This document shows, piece after piece, positions 24,340-32,388 of a DNA stretch of 64,000 nt. The DNA is from Arthrobacter sp. AQ5-06 (GTDB taxonomy: Bacteria; Actinomycetota; Actinomycetes; Actinomycetales; Micrococcaceae), in NCBI RefSeq assembly GCF_003287955.1, contig NZ_QMKP01000002.1:186001-250000 (forward strand). The letters run 5' to 3'. A program made the position numbers and the translations under genes. The notes under the pieces are model-generated. The model was not told where the DNA came from and did no database searches. It saw only the letters and a list, made by a program, of their open reading frames with translations. The stretch's first letter is position 1, and every line of letters begins with the position of its first letter.

Positions 24340-25146
24340 ATGTACCAGTTGACCGCAAAGACTTCCGAACCACCCCGCCGAAATTTCGAAACCGACGTCC
24401 CGCGGGCCGATCTCCTGACGGGCCGCCGGCCGATCAGCAACAGGCTGTGGGCAGGCATGGCCACCGCCGCCGTGATTTCCGCCTTCGGCGTCGGCGCGTT
24501 GGCCGGCCCCGTCCCCACGGTGGAAGTGTCCACGCCACCGGAAGCGGTGACGACGGCGGCGTCTCCAGTTGTGCGGGTTGCCCGGCCTTTGGCCGCGGTG
24601 CCCCTGGATGCGCCCTATGTCGGGTCCGTTGAGTTTGGCAGTGCAGGAGCTGGCACCGCTCAGCCGCCGGTCGCAGCTGCAGTGCCCCCGTCGGCTCCGG
24701 CCGAGGCTGCCCCACCACCAGCTCCGGCACCCGCGGCCGACCCCAACCTCTACACAGTGGTTCAGGGCGATACGGTGGGTGGGATTGCGGCCCCGGCGCC
24801 CGTCCAGGCCGCGCCCGCTGTCCGCACCATCTATGTCGCGGGCGCTGGCGGACAGGCCATGGTGGACGCCTGCATCGGGCCAATCCACTACACGCCAAAC
24901 GACGGCTACTCGCTCTTTATCACGGAGCACGATTTCTGCGGCGGGTGGGCGCGTTTCTCCGGCATCGGCGTGGGCGAGACCGTCAGCATTCCGGGCTACG
25001 GGACGTACACAGCGACAGCGAGGGGCCAGGTCCCCAACCCGGGAACCACTAACGATGTCATCGCAGTGTTCGGCGGGTTCCCCCGGGCCGTCCTGCAGAC
25101 CTGCATCCCCGGGACCAACCAGATGCTGATGGTCGCACTGAACTAG
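24340..25146 (+). CDS. Secreted protein with LysM-like remnant and sortase-like C-terminus
   Basis: A 268-residue protein that is probably exported. After a charged N-region, residues about 37-57 form a hydrophobic signal or anchor (LWAGMATAAVISAFGVGALAG). A Pro/Ala-rich linker follows. LYTVVQGDTVGGIA at about 137-150 is the first half of a LysM repeat, then cut short. The C-terminal part has two cysteines plus an H in ITEHDFCGGW, GETVSIPGYGTYTATARG and a late LQTCIPGTNQ, an order that recalls sortases, though the usual C-terminal arginine is not clear. No LPXTG substrate is nearby. Upstream starts are poor and an ATG at 24457 is possible, so the N-terminus is uncertain. Call is tentative. 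Confidence 0.65.
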   Translation: MYQLTAKTSEPPRRNFETDVPRADLLTGRRPISNRLWAGMATAAVISAFGVGALAGPVPTVEVSTPPEAVTTAASPVVRVARPLAAVPLDAPYVGSVEFGSAGAGTAQPPVAAAVPPSAPAEAAPPPAPAPAADPNLYTVVQGDTVGGIAAPAPVQAAPAVRTIYVAGAGGQAMVDACIGPIHYTPNDGYSLFITEHDFCGGWARFSGIGVGETVSIPGYGTYTATARGQVPNPGTTNDVIAVFGGFPRAVLQTCIPGTNQMLMVALN

Positions 25147-25186
25147 GCTCCGGTCCAGCCGGGTACGCGGCCCAGCATTTCCGAAG

Positions 25187-25231
25187 CTTGTTCGCGGTTC
25201 CGAACCTTCAAGGCAAGGAGCCGCGAACAAG
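25187..25231. terminator. Hairpin between convergent genes
   Basis: CTTGTTCGCGG (25187-25197) pairs with CCGCGAACAAG (25221-25231); a further GG/CC pair lies inside. It can serve the secreted-protein gene on + and the CBS-domain gene on -. Confidence 0.7.
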
Positions 25232-25251
25232 GCCATGCGGGAATTGTCTGA

Positions 25252-25683
25252 CTATGCAGACATCGGGTGGCGTTCCGAAATGTGCTCCACCAGTTCGCCC
25301 ACGCGCTCCTCGGAGTAGTTGCGCGCGATGTCGCCCTGGCTGATGATGCCGACCAACTTATGGTCGGCGATGACCGGGAGCCGCCGGATTTGGTGCCTTT
25401 CCATGATGTCGATGGCGGCATCAACGTTGGCATCGGCGTCAACCCAGTGGGGGCTGCCTGTGGCGAGGTCGCGCGCCATCATCTCGCGGGCATCACGGCC
25501 GGCAGCAACGCACTTGAGCACGATGTCACGGTCGGTGATCATGCCCTTCAACTTGCCGTCATCACCGCAGATCGGCAGCGATCCGCAGTCCAGATCCAAC
25601 ATCATCCGAGCGGCATCTGCGAGGGACTGATGCTCCTTAATACACTGTGCATCCGTGGTCATGAATTCACGTACAACGCTCAT
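25252..25683 (-). CDS. CBS-domain pair protein
   Basis: A 143-residue protein made of two CBS domains, each starting with a turn like REFMTTDAQCI or RDLATGSPHWVDADANV, with GMITDRDIVLKCVA and GIISQGDIARNYSE as the strand-helix ends. Such stand-alone Bateman modules bind adenosine nucleotides. Ends with HISERHPMSA. Start at 25683 is set by AAGGAG five bases before ATG; the frame extends 13 residues more. No partner gene is adjacent, so the ligand and target are unknown. Confidence 0.88.
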   Translation of the reverse strand: MSVVREFMTTDAQCIKEHQSLADAARMMLDLDCGSLPICGDDGKLKGMITDRDIVLKCVAAGRDAREMMARDLATGSPHWVDADANVDAAIDIMERHQIRRLPVIADHKLVGIISQGDIARNYSEERVGELVEHISERHPMSA

Positions 25684-25844
25684 TGGTTCTCCTTCATCGA
25701 TTGATGTATCGACGCGGGGCATCGGGACACGTGCGCCGATGTTGCCAGCCTACGCCGGGGCTAACGCTGCTGTCGACGACGGTTCCTCCCCTTGTTTTTG
25801 CGCTGCCGCCATCATTCCAAGAGCCGGCCTCAGGGCACAAAAAA

Positions 25845-25872
25845 GCCTCCGGAACCTGGTGGTTCCGGAGGC
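25845..25872 (-). terminator. Terminator of tRNA-Tyr
   Basis: GCCTCCGGAACC (25845-25856) pairs with GGTTCCGGAGGC (25861-25872) around TGGT. On the minus strand it is followed by TTTTTT (25844-25839), a classical intrinsic terminator. Confidence 0.92.
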
Positions 25873-25883
25873 TTCTCCTTGGG

Positions 25884-25965
25884 TGGCAGATGAGGGATTC
25901 GAACCCCCGTAGGCGTTGCCAGCTGATTTACAGTCAGCCCCCTTTGGCCGCTCGGGTAATCTGCC
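25884..25965 (-). tRNA. tRNA-Tyr (GTA)
   Basis: Minus strand, 82 bases, with acceptor GGCAGAT pairing with ATCTGCC and discriminator A. The D arm has ACCCGAGCGGCC, the anticodon arm CTGACTGTAAATCAG has anticodon GTA, the long variable arm expected of a class II tRNA is present, and the T arm is CGGGGGTTCGAATCCCTC. CCA is not encoded. It is followed by a strong terminator. Confidence 0.95.
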
Positions 25966-26146
25966 GAACTTCAAAAGAAGATCACCCCCGGCTGCAGTGT
26001 TCGGAACGTCCGTTTCCGGGCCGTTCCGCTTCCAGTAACCGCGGGCAAGACAACTTTACAGAACTTCTGCCGAAGAATCGAATCGAGGTGGCAGACCCCT
26101 GAAAACGCTGCCAGAAGCCCCGCAATTCCGCGGAAAACGCGGGGAC

Positions 26147-26401
26147 TTAGGCCTCGCCGAGTATCCGTCCGGCCAGTCTTGCCTCGAACTTCACTGCCTG
26201 CTCCTCGGTGATCTGGTTCAGCTGGACCGCCCGCAGCAGATCCTCGCTCACACCGTCCATGCGGGCCGAGGCATCCGGGACAGGGCTGAAGATGATGGAG
26301 CCTGCCAGGGCTGCGGCGGCAACGGACGTGGCAGCGGTGGCAACCGCTCCGGCAGCTGCGGCGGTGGTTCGGGTGACGTACTGGATGGCGGTGCCTTGCA
26401 T
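26147..26401 (-). CDS. Small Ala-rich protein, unknown
   Basis: An 84-residue predicted protein. Residues about 14-40 are almost all Ala/Gly/Val/Thr (AAAAGAVATAATSVAAAALAG), which could be a membrane segment or a signal region, and the C-terminal half is charged and helical (SEDLLRAVQLNQITEEQAVKFEARLAGRIL). GAGAGGGAAG lies upstream of the ATG at workable spacing. No family is recognised. It lies downstream of no clear operon, upstream of the tRNA-Tyr gene. Confidence 0.5.
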   Translation of the reverse strand: MQGTAIQYVTRTTAAAAGAVATAATSVAAAALAGSIIFSPVPDASARMDGVSEDLLRAVQLNQITEEQAVKFEARLAGRILGEA

Positions 26402-26591
26402 GACTTCCCTCTCGAGCTTCTTCCAACTCGTTCAACTCTCGCCTGCCCGGCTTCGTTCCCGCAGTGCGTCCGCTATGAGGGAACTGTGAATCCGCAACAA
26501 TGCCACGGCCGGGCATCCGTATTAGGCTGGAATGCAGAGATCCACGCCCTGCAGAGCCAATTTCAGGGCACCCACCGGCACAAGGAGCATC

Positions 26592-27080
26592 ATGGCAGGC
26601 GAGTCAACGTTCGACGTCGTAAGCAAAGTGGACAAGCAGGAAGTGGCCAACGCGCTGAACCAGTCACAGAAGGAACTGGTCCAGCGCTACGACTTCAAGG
26701 GCGTCGGCGCCGAAGTCGACTTCAGCGGTGAGAAGATCCTGATGAAGGCGAACTCTGAGGAACGCGTCCTGGCCGTGCTGGACGTGCTCCAGTCCAAGCT
26801 GATCCGCCGCGGCATCTCCCTGAAGTCCCTGGACACCGGTGAGCCGTACCCATCCGGCAAGGAATTCCGCTTGGAAGCCTCCATCAAGGAAGGCATCGAG
26901 CAGGACCTGGCCAAGAAGATCAACAAGCTGATCCGCGATGAGGGGCCCAAGGGCGTCAAGTCCCAGATCCAGGGCGACGAACTCCGTGTCTCGTCCAAGT
27001 CCCGCGATGACCTGCAGGCCACCATGGCACTGCTGAAGGGCTTCGACGAGGCGGACCTGCAGTTCGTCAACTTCCGCTAG
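26592..27080 (+). CDS. YajQ-family nucleotide-binding protein
   Basis: A 162-residue protein of the YajQ family, known to bind RNA or cyclic di-GMP. The family blocks are FDVVSKVDKQEVANALNQ at the start, RYDFKGVGAEVDFSGEKI, RRGISLKSLD and EASIKEGIEQDLAKKINKL, and the end ADLQFVNFR is typical. AAGGAG sits seven bases before the start at 26592. It is a single gene ending at a strong terminator. The cyclic di-GMP role was shown for relatives only. Confidence 0.94.
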   Translation: MAGESTFDVVSKVDKQEVANALNQSQKELVQRYDFKGVGAEVDFSGEKILMKANSEERVLAVLDVLQSKLIRRGISLKSLDTGEPYPSGKEFRLEASIKEGIEQDLAKKINKLIRDEGPKGVKSQIQGDELRVSSKSRDDLQATMALLKGFDEADLQFVNFR

Positions 27081-27132
27081 CTAACCACCAAACCTTCGTT
27101 TTCGAGGCGCAAAAATTCTGCCGCTGGCAAAA

Positions 27133-27170
27133 GACGCCGGCGCTACCTGTATTCCGGTAGCGCCGGCGTC
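27133..27170. terminator. Bidirectional terminator, yajQ/htpX
   Basis: GACGCCGGCGCTACC (27133-27147) pairs with GGTAGCGCCGGCGTC (27156-27170), with TTT directly after. It lies between the convergent YajQ and HtpX genes. Confidence 0.9.
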
Positions 27171-27228
27171 TTTGCGTGTCCCGGGTGATTTTCAGTGGCG
27201 CCAAATGAGGGAGTGCGACGGCGGGACG

Positions 27229-28095
27229 CTAGTTCAGCGGCCGGCCGGCAATCCGTTCCAGCCGGGCAATCCTGTCCTTCAGCGGCGGGTGCGTGGCGAA
27301 CAGCTTGGTCATCGCCCCGCCGCGGAACGGATTGGCGATCATCAGGTGCGAGGTGTTGACCAGCTTCTGCTCCTGCGGCAGCGGCGCGATCCTGACCCCC
27401 TGCTCAATCTTGCGCAGGGCTGAGGCGAGCGCCAGCGGATCGCCAGTGAGCAGCGAACCGTCCTCGTCGGCGTCGTACTCCCTGGTCCGGGAGATGGCGA
27501 GCTGGATCAGGGACGCGGCAAACGGTGCCAAAAGCGCCATCGCCAGCATTGCCAGCGGGTTGGAGTTGCGGCGGTCACCACCGAAGAACAGCAGCATCTG
27601 GCCCACGGACGTGATGACGCCGGCCACCGCGGCCGCCACCGAGGATGTGAGGATGTCCCGGTTGTACACGTGCATCAGCTCGTGCGCCAGGACTCCCCGC
27701 AGTTCGCGGGCATCCAGCAGCTGCAGGATCCCTTCGGTGCAGCACACGGCGGCGTTTTTGGGGTTCCGGCCCGTGGCGAACGCGTTCGGGTTCATGGTGG
27801 GTGAGAGGTAGATGCGCGGCATCGGCTGGTTGGCCCGGACCGAAAGTTCACGGATAATCTGGTACAGCTGTGGCGCCTGAGCCTCCGTGACGGGGTAGGC
27901 ATGCATGGAGCGGATGGCGATCTTGTCGCTGTTCCAGTAGCCGTACGCCGTGGTGGCCACGCCGATCAAGGCCATGATCCAGATGGGTGCCGAGCTGCGG
28001 GTATTGATCCCGATCAGGCCGCCCAGGCCCAGGAGCACCGCCCACAGGACGCCAAAGAGCGCCGCAGTTTTCAGGCCGTTGTAATGCTTGTGCAC
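27229..28095 (-). CDS. htpX: HtpX-type membrane zinc protease (M48)
   Basis: A 288-residue M48 metalloprotease. Two membrane helices at the N-terminus (about 8-52) precede the zinc site HELMH at 138-142, and a third and fourth helix (about 153-200) come before the third zinc ligand E206 in SRTREYDADEDG. HtpX degrades misfolded membrane proteins. The start is taken as GTG at 28095, with GGAGGAG six bases before it, which is the best ribosome-binding site near; the frame runs eight residues further. PRIYLSPTMNPNAFATG is a family segment. It is the 3' member of two minus-strand genes; MFS stops 53 bases upstream of its start. Confidence 0.93.
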   Translation of the reverse strand: MHKHYNGLKTAALFGVLWAVLLGLGGLIGINTRSSAPIWIMALIGVATTAYGYWNSDKIAIRSMHAYPVTEAQAPQLYQIIRELSVRANQPMPRIYLSPTMNPNAFATGRNPKNAAVCCTEGILQLLDARELRGVLAHELMHVYNRDILTSSVAAAVAGVITSVGQMLLFFGGDRRNSNPLAMLAMALLAPFAASLIQLAISRTREYDADEDGSLLTGDPLALASALRKIEQGVRIAPLPQEQKLVNTSHLMIANPFRGGAMTKLFATHPPLKDRIARLERIAGRPLN

Positions 28096-28147
28096 GTCCG
28101 CTCCTCCACGTCGCCCCAAATAAGATCACCCTTGCCAAGGCATGGTC

Positions 28148-29419
28148 CTAAGGCACCGGGTCGCGGGCATCGTACTTCCGGAAGCACGGCTGCAGCTGTG
28201 CCGCCAGCCAGGCCACCGCGACGCACAAAACCCCGCCCAACAGCAGGACCCAGCCCTCACTCAAAATCTTAGTCCCGCCGCCTGCCAGCAGGTCACCCAC
28301 GCGCGGCCCACCGGCCACCACCACAATGAAGACCCCCTGGAGCCGTCCCCGCAGGTGGTCCGGCGCAGCGGCCTGCAGGATGGTGTTGCGGAAGACGGCG
28401 CTGATGGAGTCTGCGATTCCGGCCAGGGCGCAGCACAAAGCCGCCGGGACCAGCCAAAGGGTGGCCCCGCCGTCGTTCGTCCGTCCTGCCAGGAGCACCA
28501 CCACGCCAAAGCCCGCAATGGAAGCGCCCCAGCCCATCACCGACCACACCACGGCACTCCCCTGCCACCGGACATGGCCGAGCGGCCCGGAAAAGAGACC
28601 GGCCAGGAACGCGCCCACTGCGGTGGACGCCAGCAGGATGCCCACCGTGGCTTCGCCGCCGCCGATCATCAGCGCACCGATGGCGGGCATCAGCGCGCGG
28701 GGCTGGGCAAGGATCATGGCCACGAGGTCGATGATGAAGGTCATCCGCAGGTTGGGCCGTGTGCCCAGGAATCGGAACCCTTCGATGACAGACCGGATTC
28801 CGGCCCGTCCGGCGCTTCTCGAAGGCGGCATGGACGGCAGCCTAAAGACCGCCCAGAGCACAAACGCGAAGCTGATGAAGTCGATGGTGTAGGTCCAGCC
28901 GAAGCCCACCCACGCCACCAGCACACCCGCCAGCAGTGGTCCCACAGTCATGGCCAGCCCGAACGAAATCATGCTGAGCGCATTGGCCGCGGGAAGCAGT
29001 TCCTTGCGGATAAGCGTGGGGATGATGGCACTGCGTGCCGGCTGGTTGATGGCCTGGGCGCCGCTTTGCAGCGCCACCAGGAGATAGAGGACCCAGACGT
29101 TTCCCAGCTGCAGCCAGGACTGCAGCCCGATCAGGCCGGTGGTCAGCCACAGGACAGAGGTTGCCAGGAGCGCCACCGTGCGGCGGTTGTGGGAGTCGGC
29201 GATGGACCCGCCCAGCAGGCCGCCGAACACCAGCGGCACCAGCGCAAACACACCCAGCAGGCCCACATAGAAACTGTCGTGCGTAAGGCGGTACACCTCC
29301 AGGCTCACGGCCACCAGCGTGAGCTGGCTCCCCACGGCCGAGACGGCGGAACCCAGCCAGAGCCGGCGGAAGGCCGGGCTCTCCCGGAGCGGTGTGATAT
29401 CGGCCAGCAGTTTCCCCAC
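28148..29419 (-). CDS. MFS transporter (EntS-like)
   Basis: A 423-residue major facilitator with about twelve helices, of the MFS group that holds enterobactin exporter EntS. It starts LLADITPLRESPAFRRLWLGSAVSAVGSQLTLVAVSLEVYRLT, the group's strong opening, and has GGLLGGSIADSHNRRTVALL in the loop between helices two and three. Substrates in this group are siderophores or drugs. It is close to no siderophore gene here; the synthetase lies 23 kb away. It is followed by htpX on the same strand. Confidence 0.88.
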   Translation of the reverse strand: MGKLLADITPLRESPAFRRLWLGSAVSAVGSQLTLVAVSLEVYRLTHDSFYVGLLGVFALVPLVFGGLLGGSIADSHNRRTVALLATSVLWLTTGLIGLQSWLQLGNVWVLYLLVALQSGAQAINQPARSAIIPTLIRKELLPAANALSMISFGLAMTVGPLLAGVLVAWVGFGWTYTIDFISFAFVLWAVFRLPSMPPSRSAGRAGIRSVIEGFRFLGTRPNLRMTFIIDLVAMILAQPRALMPAIGALMIGGGEATVGILLASTAVGAFLAGLFSGPLGHVRWQGSAVVWSVMGWGASIAGFGVVVLLAGRTNDGGATLWLVPAALCCALAGIADSISAVFRNTILQAAAPDHLRGRLQGVFIVVVAGGPRVGDLLAGGGTKILSEGWVLLLGGVLCVAVAWLAAQLQPCFRKYDARDPVP

Positions 29420-29497
29420 CCTGCAACCCTAGTGGCGCAGCAGTGTCCTGTTCTGTCACACGCTTGGTATCCTCAGGCGGGGGAAAGGAGTTGGCTT

Positions 29498-30292
29498 ATG
29501 AATGTGTCCAGGCGGCTGCTTTTTGCCTCGGCTTTCTGGGAGGTTGCCCGGCCCCGGACTGCCCTGAACGCCGGCCATCTCCTGATTCGGCTCACGAATC
29601 CGGCCATAGCGTTCGATCTCCGCTCGGCCACCGACTGGTTGCACTGCCACAACATTGCCCGGCAGGCCCTCACCGATGTTCTGGGTGCCAGCCGCTGCAC
29701 TGTGGTGTTTGCGCACCAGTGGCACCCTATCGGAGCGGCCATCGGCGAACCGGAGGCGGAGTCCTCCACCCCCACGTTCCACGTGTTCGGGCGCTGGGAC
29801 GCCGAGCCGGTCACGCCCGGCGAACAGCTGCGCCTTCCCGTTCAGCGCCGGGTGCCGGCAGCAGCGGAAGAGCTCAAAGAGTACGACGGCGGTCTCCGCG
29901 CCGCCCTGCGCCGGCTGGCTGCGGAGCACGAAGCAGTCGCGAGATGGCATTTCGCGGCAATGTTGACCAGCGACACTGCCGCGAAATGCCATCTCGCGGA
30001 TCTGGGCCCTGAAATCGCTTCCCGGGCCCCGCAGTTCAAGGCCGGTGCGCACCACACAGTGCTCGCTCCGGCGTCGGGCGGACCCGGCCTGACACCCGGC
30101 CACCTGCTGGCGCTGGCCGCGTCCGTCCAGGGCCTGACCGATCGCCCCGGCGTGACGGGGCTGAGCTGCGTGGTGCCGGACCCCGGCACCGACGGGCTGG
30201 AAGTCCATGTCATGGGCCGCGCGGCAGGAGAATCGGTCAACCCCATGCAGGAATTCCTGGATTTACCGAAAGTAAGCCAAGCCTTATTGTGA
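29498..30292 (+). CDS. Unknown protein containing an in-frame palindromic element
   Basis: A 264-residue predicted protein with no family I recognise. Start ATG at 29498 is preceded by AAAGGAG at eight bases. The first part, RSATDWLHCHNIARQALTDVLGASRC, has a weak HIT-like look, but no HIT triad is seen. Residues about 147-168 (from a 61-bp perfect-armed palindrome) read VARWHFAAMLTSDTAAKCHL and are unlike the flanks. After it the protein continues in good codon usage to LPKVSQALL. The stop overlaps the operator of the fur-like gene, so this transcript runs into that promoter. The palindrome could be an insertion tolerated in frame. Confidence 0.6.
   Translation: MNVSRRLLFASAFWEVARPRTALNAGHLLIRLTNPAIAFDLRSATDWLHCHNIARQALTDVLGASRCTVVFAHQWHPIGAAIGEPEAESSTPTFHVFGRWDAEPVTPGEQLRLPVQRRVPAAAEELKEYDGGLRAALRRLAAEHEAVARWHFAAMLTSDTAAKCHLADLGPEIASRAPQFKAGAHHTVLAPASGGPGLTPGHLLALAASVQGLTDRPGVTGLSCVVPDPGTDGLEVHVMGRAAGESVNPMQEFLDLPKVSQALL
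29938..29998. repeat. Long palindrome inside a reading frame
   Basis: A 22-bp arm CGCGAGATGGCATTTCGCGG plus CA (29938-29959) is the perfect complement of 29977-29998, with a further weaker stem TGTTG/CGACA inside a 17-base interior. Total 61 bases. It lies within the open frame of the unknown protein and is read through without a stop. Confidence 0.85.
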
Positions 30293-30307
30293 TCGACTCA
30301 TAATAAG
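30283..30307. promoter_or_regulatory. Fur/PerR-type operator
   Basis: CTTATT (30283-30288) and AATAAG (30302-30307) are outer arms, and TGA (30290-30292) with TCA (30298-30300) are inner arms. The site is AT-rich, unlike its surroundings, and 16 bases upstream of the Fur-family start codon. Its architecture matches boxes bound by Fur-family proteins, and autoregulation is the simplest reading. Confidence 0.8.
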
Positions 30308-30322
30308 TGCTTCAATAGAGGC

Positions 30323-30808
30323 ATGACGGATCACTTTGGCGGCCACGACGCATGGGCTGCCGCCCTGCGCGCCCACGGCCGCCGGGTGACCAAACAGCGG
30401 CTCGCCGTGCTGACCGCCGTCGAACATCACCCACATTCCCCTGCGGAGTCCATCCTGGCCGCCGCGCGCGCCGAGCTCCCCGAGCTGACCGCACAATCGG
30501 TCTACGTGGTACTCGGCGACCTGACCGACCTGCACATGCTGCGCCGCTTCGAGCCGCCGCATTCCCCCGCCCTGTATGAGACCCGGGTCGGTGACAACCA
30601 CCACCACGCCATCTGCACCAGCTGCGGCCGCGTGGAGGACGTCGAATGCGCCGTCGGGCACGCGCCGTGCCTCACCCCGCACTGGGATGAGAACTCCAAG
30701 CCCATGACCATCCAGATTGCCGACGTGATGTACCAGGGCATCTGCCAGGACTGCCAAGAGTCCCAAAACCTTCCTTCTGAACGTCCCTCACAAGTAATCG
30801 AGAAATAG
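30323..30808 (+). CDS. Fur-family regulator (peroxide/iron sensor type)
   Basis: A 161-residue Fur-family repressor. The winged helix (residues about 15-85) includes RRVTKQRLAVLTAVE and TAQSVYVVLGDLTDLHMLRRFE. HHHAIC at 93-98 is the metal-binding motif, with a CxxC pair at 98/101 and another at 141/144 for structural zinc. It lies seven bases before the catalase gene and under an operator at its own start, so it is most likely the peroxide-sensing repressor of katA, as in PerR/FurA-katA/katG pairs. The family type (PerR or FurA) cannot be fixed from sequence alone. Confidence 0.92.
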   Translation: MTDHFGGHDAWAAALRAHGRRVTKQRLAVLTAVEHHPHSPAESILAAARAELPELTAQSVYVVLGDLTDLHMLRRFEPPHSPALYETRVGDNHHHAICTSCGRVEDVECAVGHAPCLTPHWDENSKPMTIQIADVMYQGICQDCQESQNLPSERPSQVIEK

Positions 30809-30815
30809 GAGAAAA

Positions 30816-32303
30816 ATGACTGCGAACATCTCAACAACCCAGTCCGGCGCGCCCGTCACTTCCGACGCGCACGCACAGTCCGTCGGTGCCGACGGCGCCA
30901 TCATCCTCACGGACCACTACCTGATCGAAAAGCTCGCCCAGTTCAACCGCGAGCGAGTGCCGGAGCGCGTAGTGCACGCCAAGGGCGGCGGCGCGTTCGG
31001 TACGTTCAAGGCCACCTCGGACATCTCCAAGTACACGAAGGCCGCGTTCCTGCAGCCGGGCGTTGAGACCGAGATGCTGATCCGCTTCTCCTCCGTGGCG
31101 GGCGAGAGCGGTTCCCCGGACACCTGGCGCGACCCCCGCGGTTTCGCCGTCAAGTTCTACACCTCCGAGGGCAACTACGACCTCGTGGGCAACAACACCC
31201 CCGTCTTCTTCATCCGCGACGGCATCAAGTTCCCGGACTTTATCCACTCCCAGAAGCGCCTCCCGGGCACCCACCTGCGCGACGCCGACATGCAGTGGGA
31301 CTTCTGGACCCTGTCCCCCGAGTCCGCGCACCAGGTCACCTGGCTCATGGGCGACCGCGGCCTGCCGGCATCCTGGCGTGAAATGCAGGGCTACGGCTCG
31401 CACACATACCAGTGGATCAACGCCGAGGGCGAGCGCTTCTGGGTCAAGTACCACTTCCAGTCCAACCAGGGCGTCAAGACTATGTCCGGTGACCAGGCTG
31501 AAGAGCTGGCCGGCTCGGACGCGGACTTCTACATCCGCGACCTGCAGGACAACATCGCCGAGGGCAACTTCCCGTCCTGGGAGCTGCACGTCCAGGTCAT
31601 GCCGTACGAAGACGCCAAGGCCTACCGCTTCAACCCGTTCGACCTCACCAAGGTATGGCCGCACTCGGACTACCCGCTGATCCACGTGGGCACCATGGAG
31701 CTGAACAAGAACCCGGAGAACTACTTCGCGCAGATCGAGCAGGCCACCTTCGCGCCGTCGAACTTCGTGCCGGGCATCGCCGCTTCGCCGGACAAGATGT
31801 TGCAGGCCCGCATCTTCTCCTACGCTGACGCACACCGTTACCGTGTGGGCACCAACCACGCGCAGATCCCGGTGAACCAGCCGAAGAACCAGGTCAACAA
31901 CTACAGCCAGGACGGCGCCGGGCGTTACCACTTCAACGCCCCGTCCGTACCGGTTTACGCCCCCAACTCCTTCAACGGCCCCGCTGCAGTTGAGCCGGCT
32001 TCCCCGGCCGGCGGCTGGGAGAACGACGGCGAGCTCACGCTCTCCGCACACTCCCTGCACGCCGAGGACGGCGACTTCGTCCAGGCCGGCACCCTGTACC
32101 GCGAGGTGTTCGACGACGGCGCCAAGGCCCGCCTGCTGGACACCATCACCGGCGCGGTGGGCGGCGTGAAGAACGCCGAGATCAAGGAACGCGCCATCGG
32201 GTACTGGACCAACGTGGACGCCGAACTCGGCGCCAAACTGCGCGCCAACCTTGGTGCGGGCTCCCCTGATTCCGACGCTGAGGCTGCCAACAAGATCGGC
32301 TAA
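30816..32303 (+). CDS. katA: Catalase (monofunctional haem)
   Basis: A 495-residue small-subunit haem catalase that turns hydrogen peroxide into water and oxygen. The catalytic histidine is H54 (RVVHAKGGGAFG), the catalytic asparagine lies in GNNTPVFF at about 126-127, and the proximal haem tyrosine is Y336 in RIFSYADAHRYR. FSSVAGESGSPDTWRDPRGF is the distal-side signature. Length and N-terminal form are those of clade 3. AGGAGAAAA precedes the ATG. It forms an operon with the fur-like gene and ends at a strong terminator. Confidence 0.97.
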   Translation: MTANISTTQSGAPVTSDAHAQSVGADGAIILTDHYLIEKLAQFNRERVPERVVHAKGGGAFGTFKATSDISKYTKAAFLQPGVETEMLIRFSSVAGESGSPDTWRDPRGFAVKFYTSEGNYDLVGNNTPVFFIRDGIKFPDFIHSQKRLPGTHLRDADMQWDFWTLSPESAHQVTWLMGDRGLPASWREMQGYGSHTYQWINAEGERFWVKYHFQSNQGVKTMSGDQAEELAGSDADFYIRDLQDNIAEGNFPSWELHVQVMPYEDAKAYRFNPFDLTKVWPHSDYPLIHVGTMELNKNPENYFAQIEQATFAPSNFVPGIAASPDKMLQARIFSYADAHRYRVGTNHAQIPVNQPKNQVNNYSQDGAGRYHFNAPSVPVYAPNSFNGPAAVEPASPAGGWENDGELTLSAHSLHAEDGDFVQAGTLYREVFDDGAKARLLDTITGAVGGVKNAEIKERAIGYWTNVDAELGAKLRANLGAGSPDSDAEAANKIG

Positions 32304-32330
32304 TTCGGTCTCGCGGCCCTGAGCCACTGC

Positions 32331-32373
32331 ACGAAACACCCCGCCACGAATTTTTCGTGGCGGGGTGTTTCGT
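32331..32373. terminator. Terminator of katA, long stem
   Basis: A 20-bp perfect stem (32331-32350 with 32354-32373; ACGAAACACCCCGCCACGAA) has a TTT loop. T-rich sequence follows it on the + strand, and it also serves the minus-strand ABC importer operon that ends 16 bases away. Confidence 0.93.
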
Positions 32374-32388
32374 TTGTTGCCGCCAGGG

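Noticed and set aside
30831..32339. Open frame of 502 codons antisense to the catalase gene
   Set aside because: It mirrors the conserved katA frame and holds no recognisable domain; high GC explains the lack of stops.
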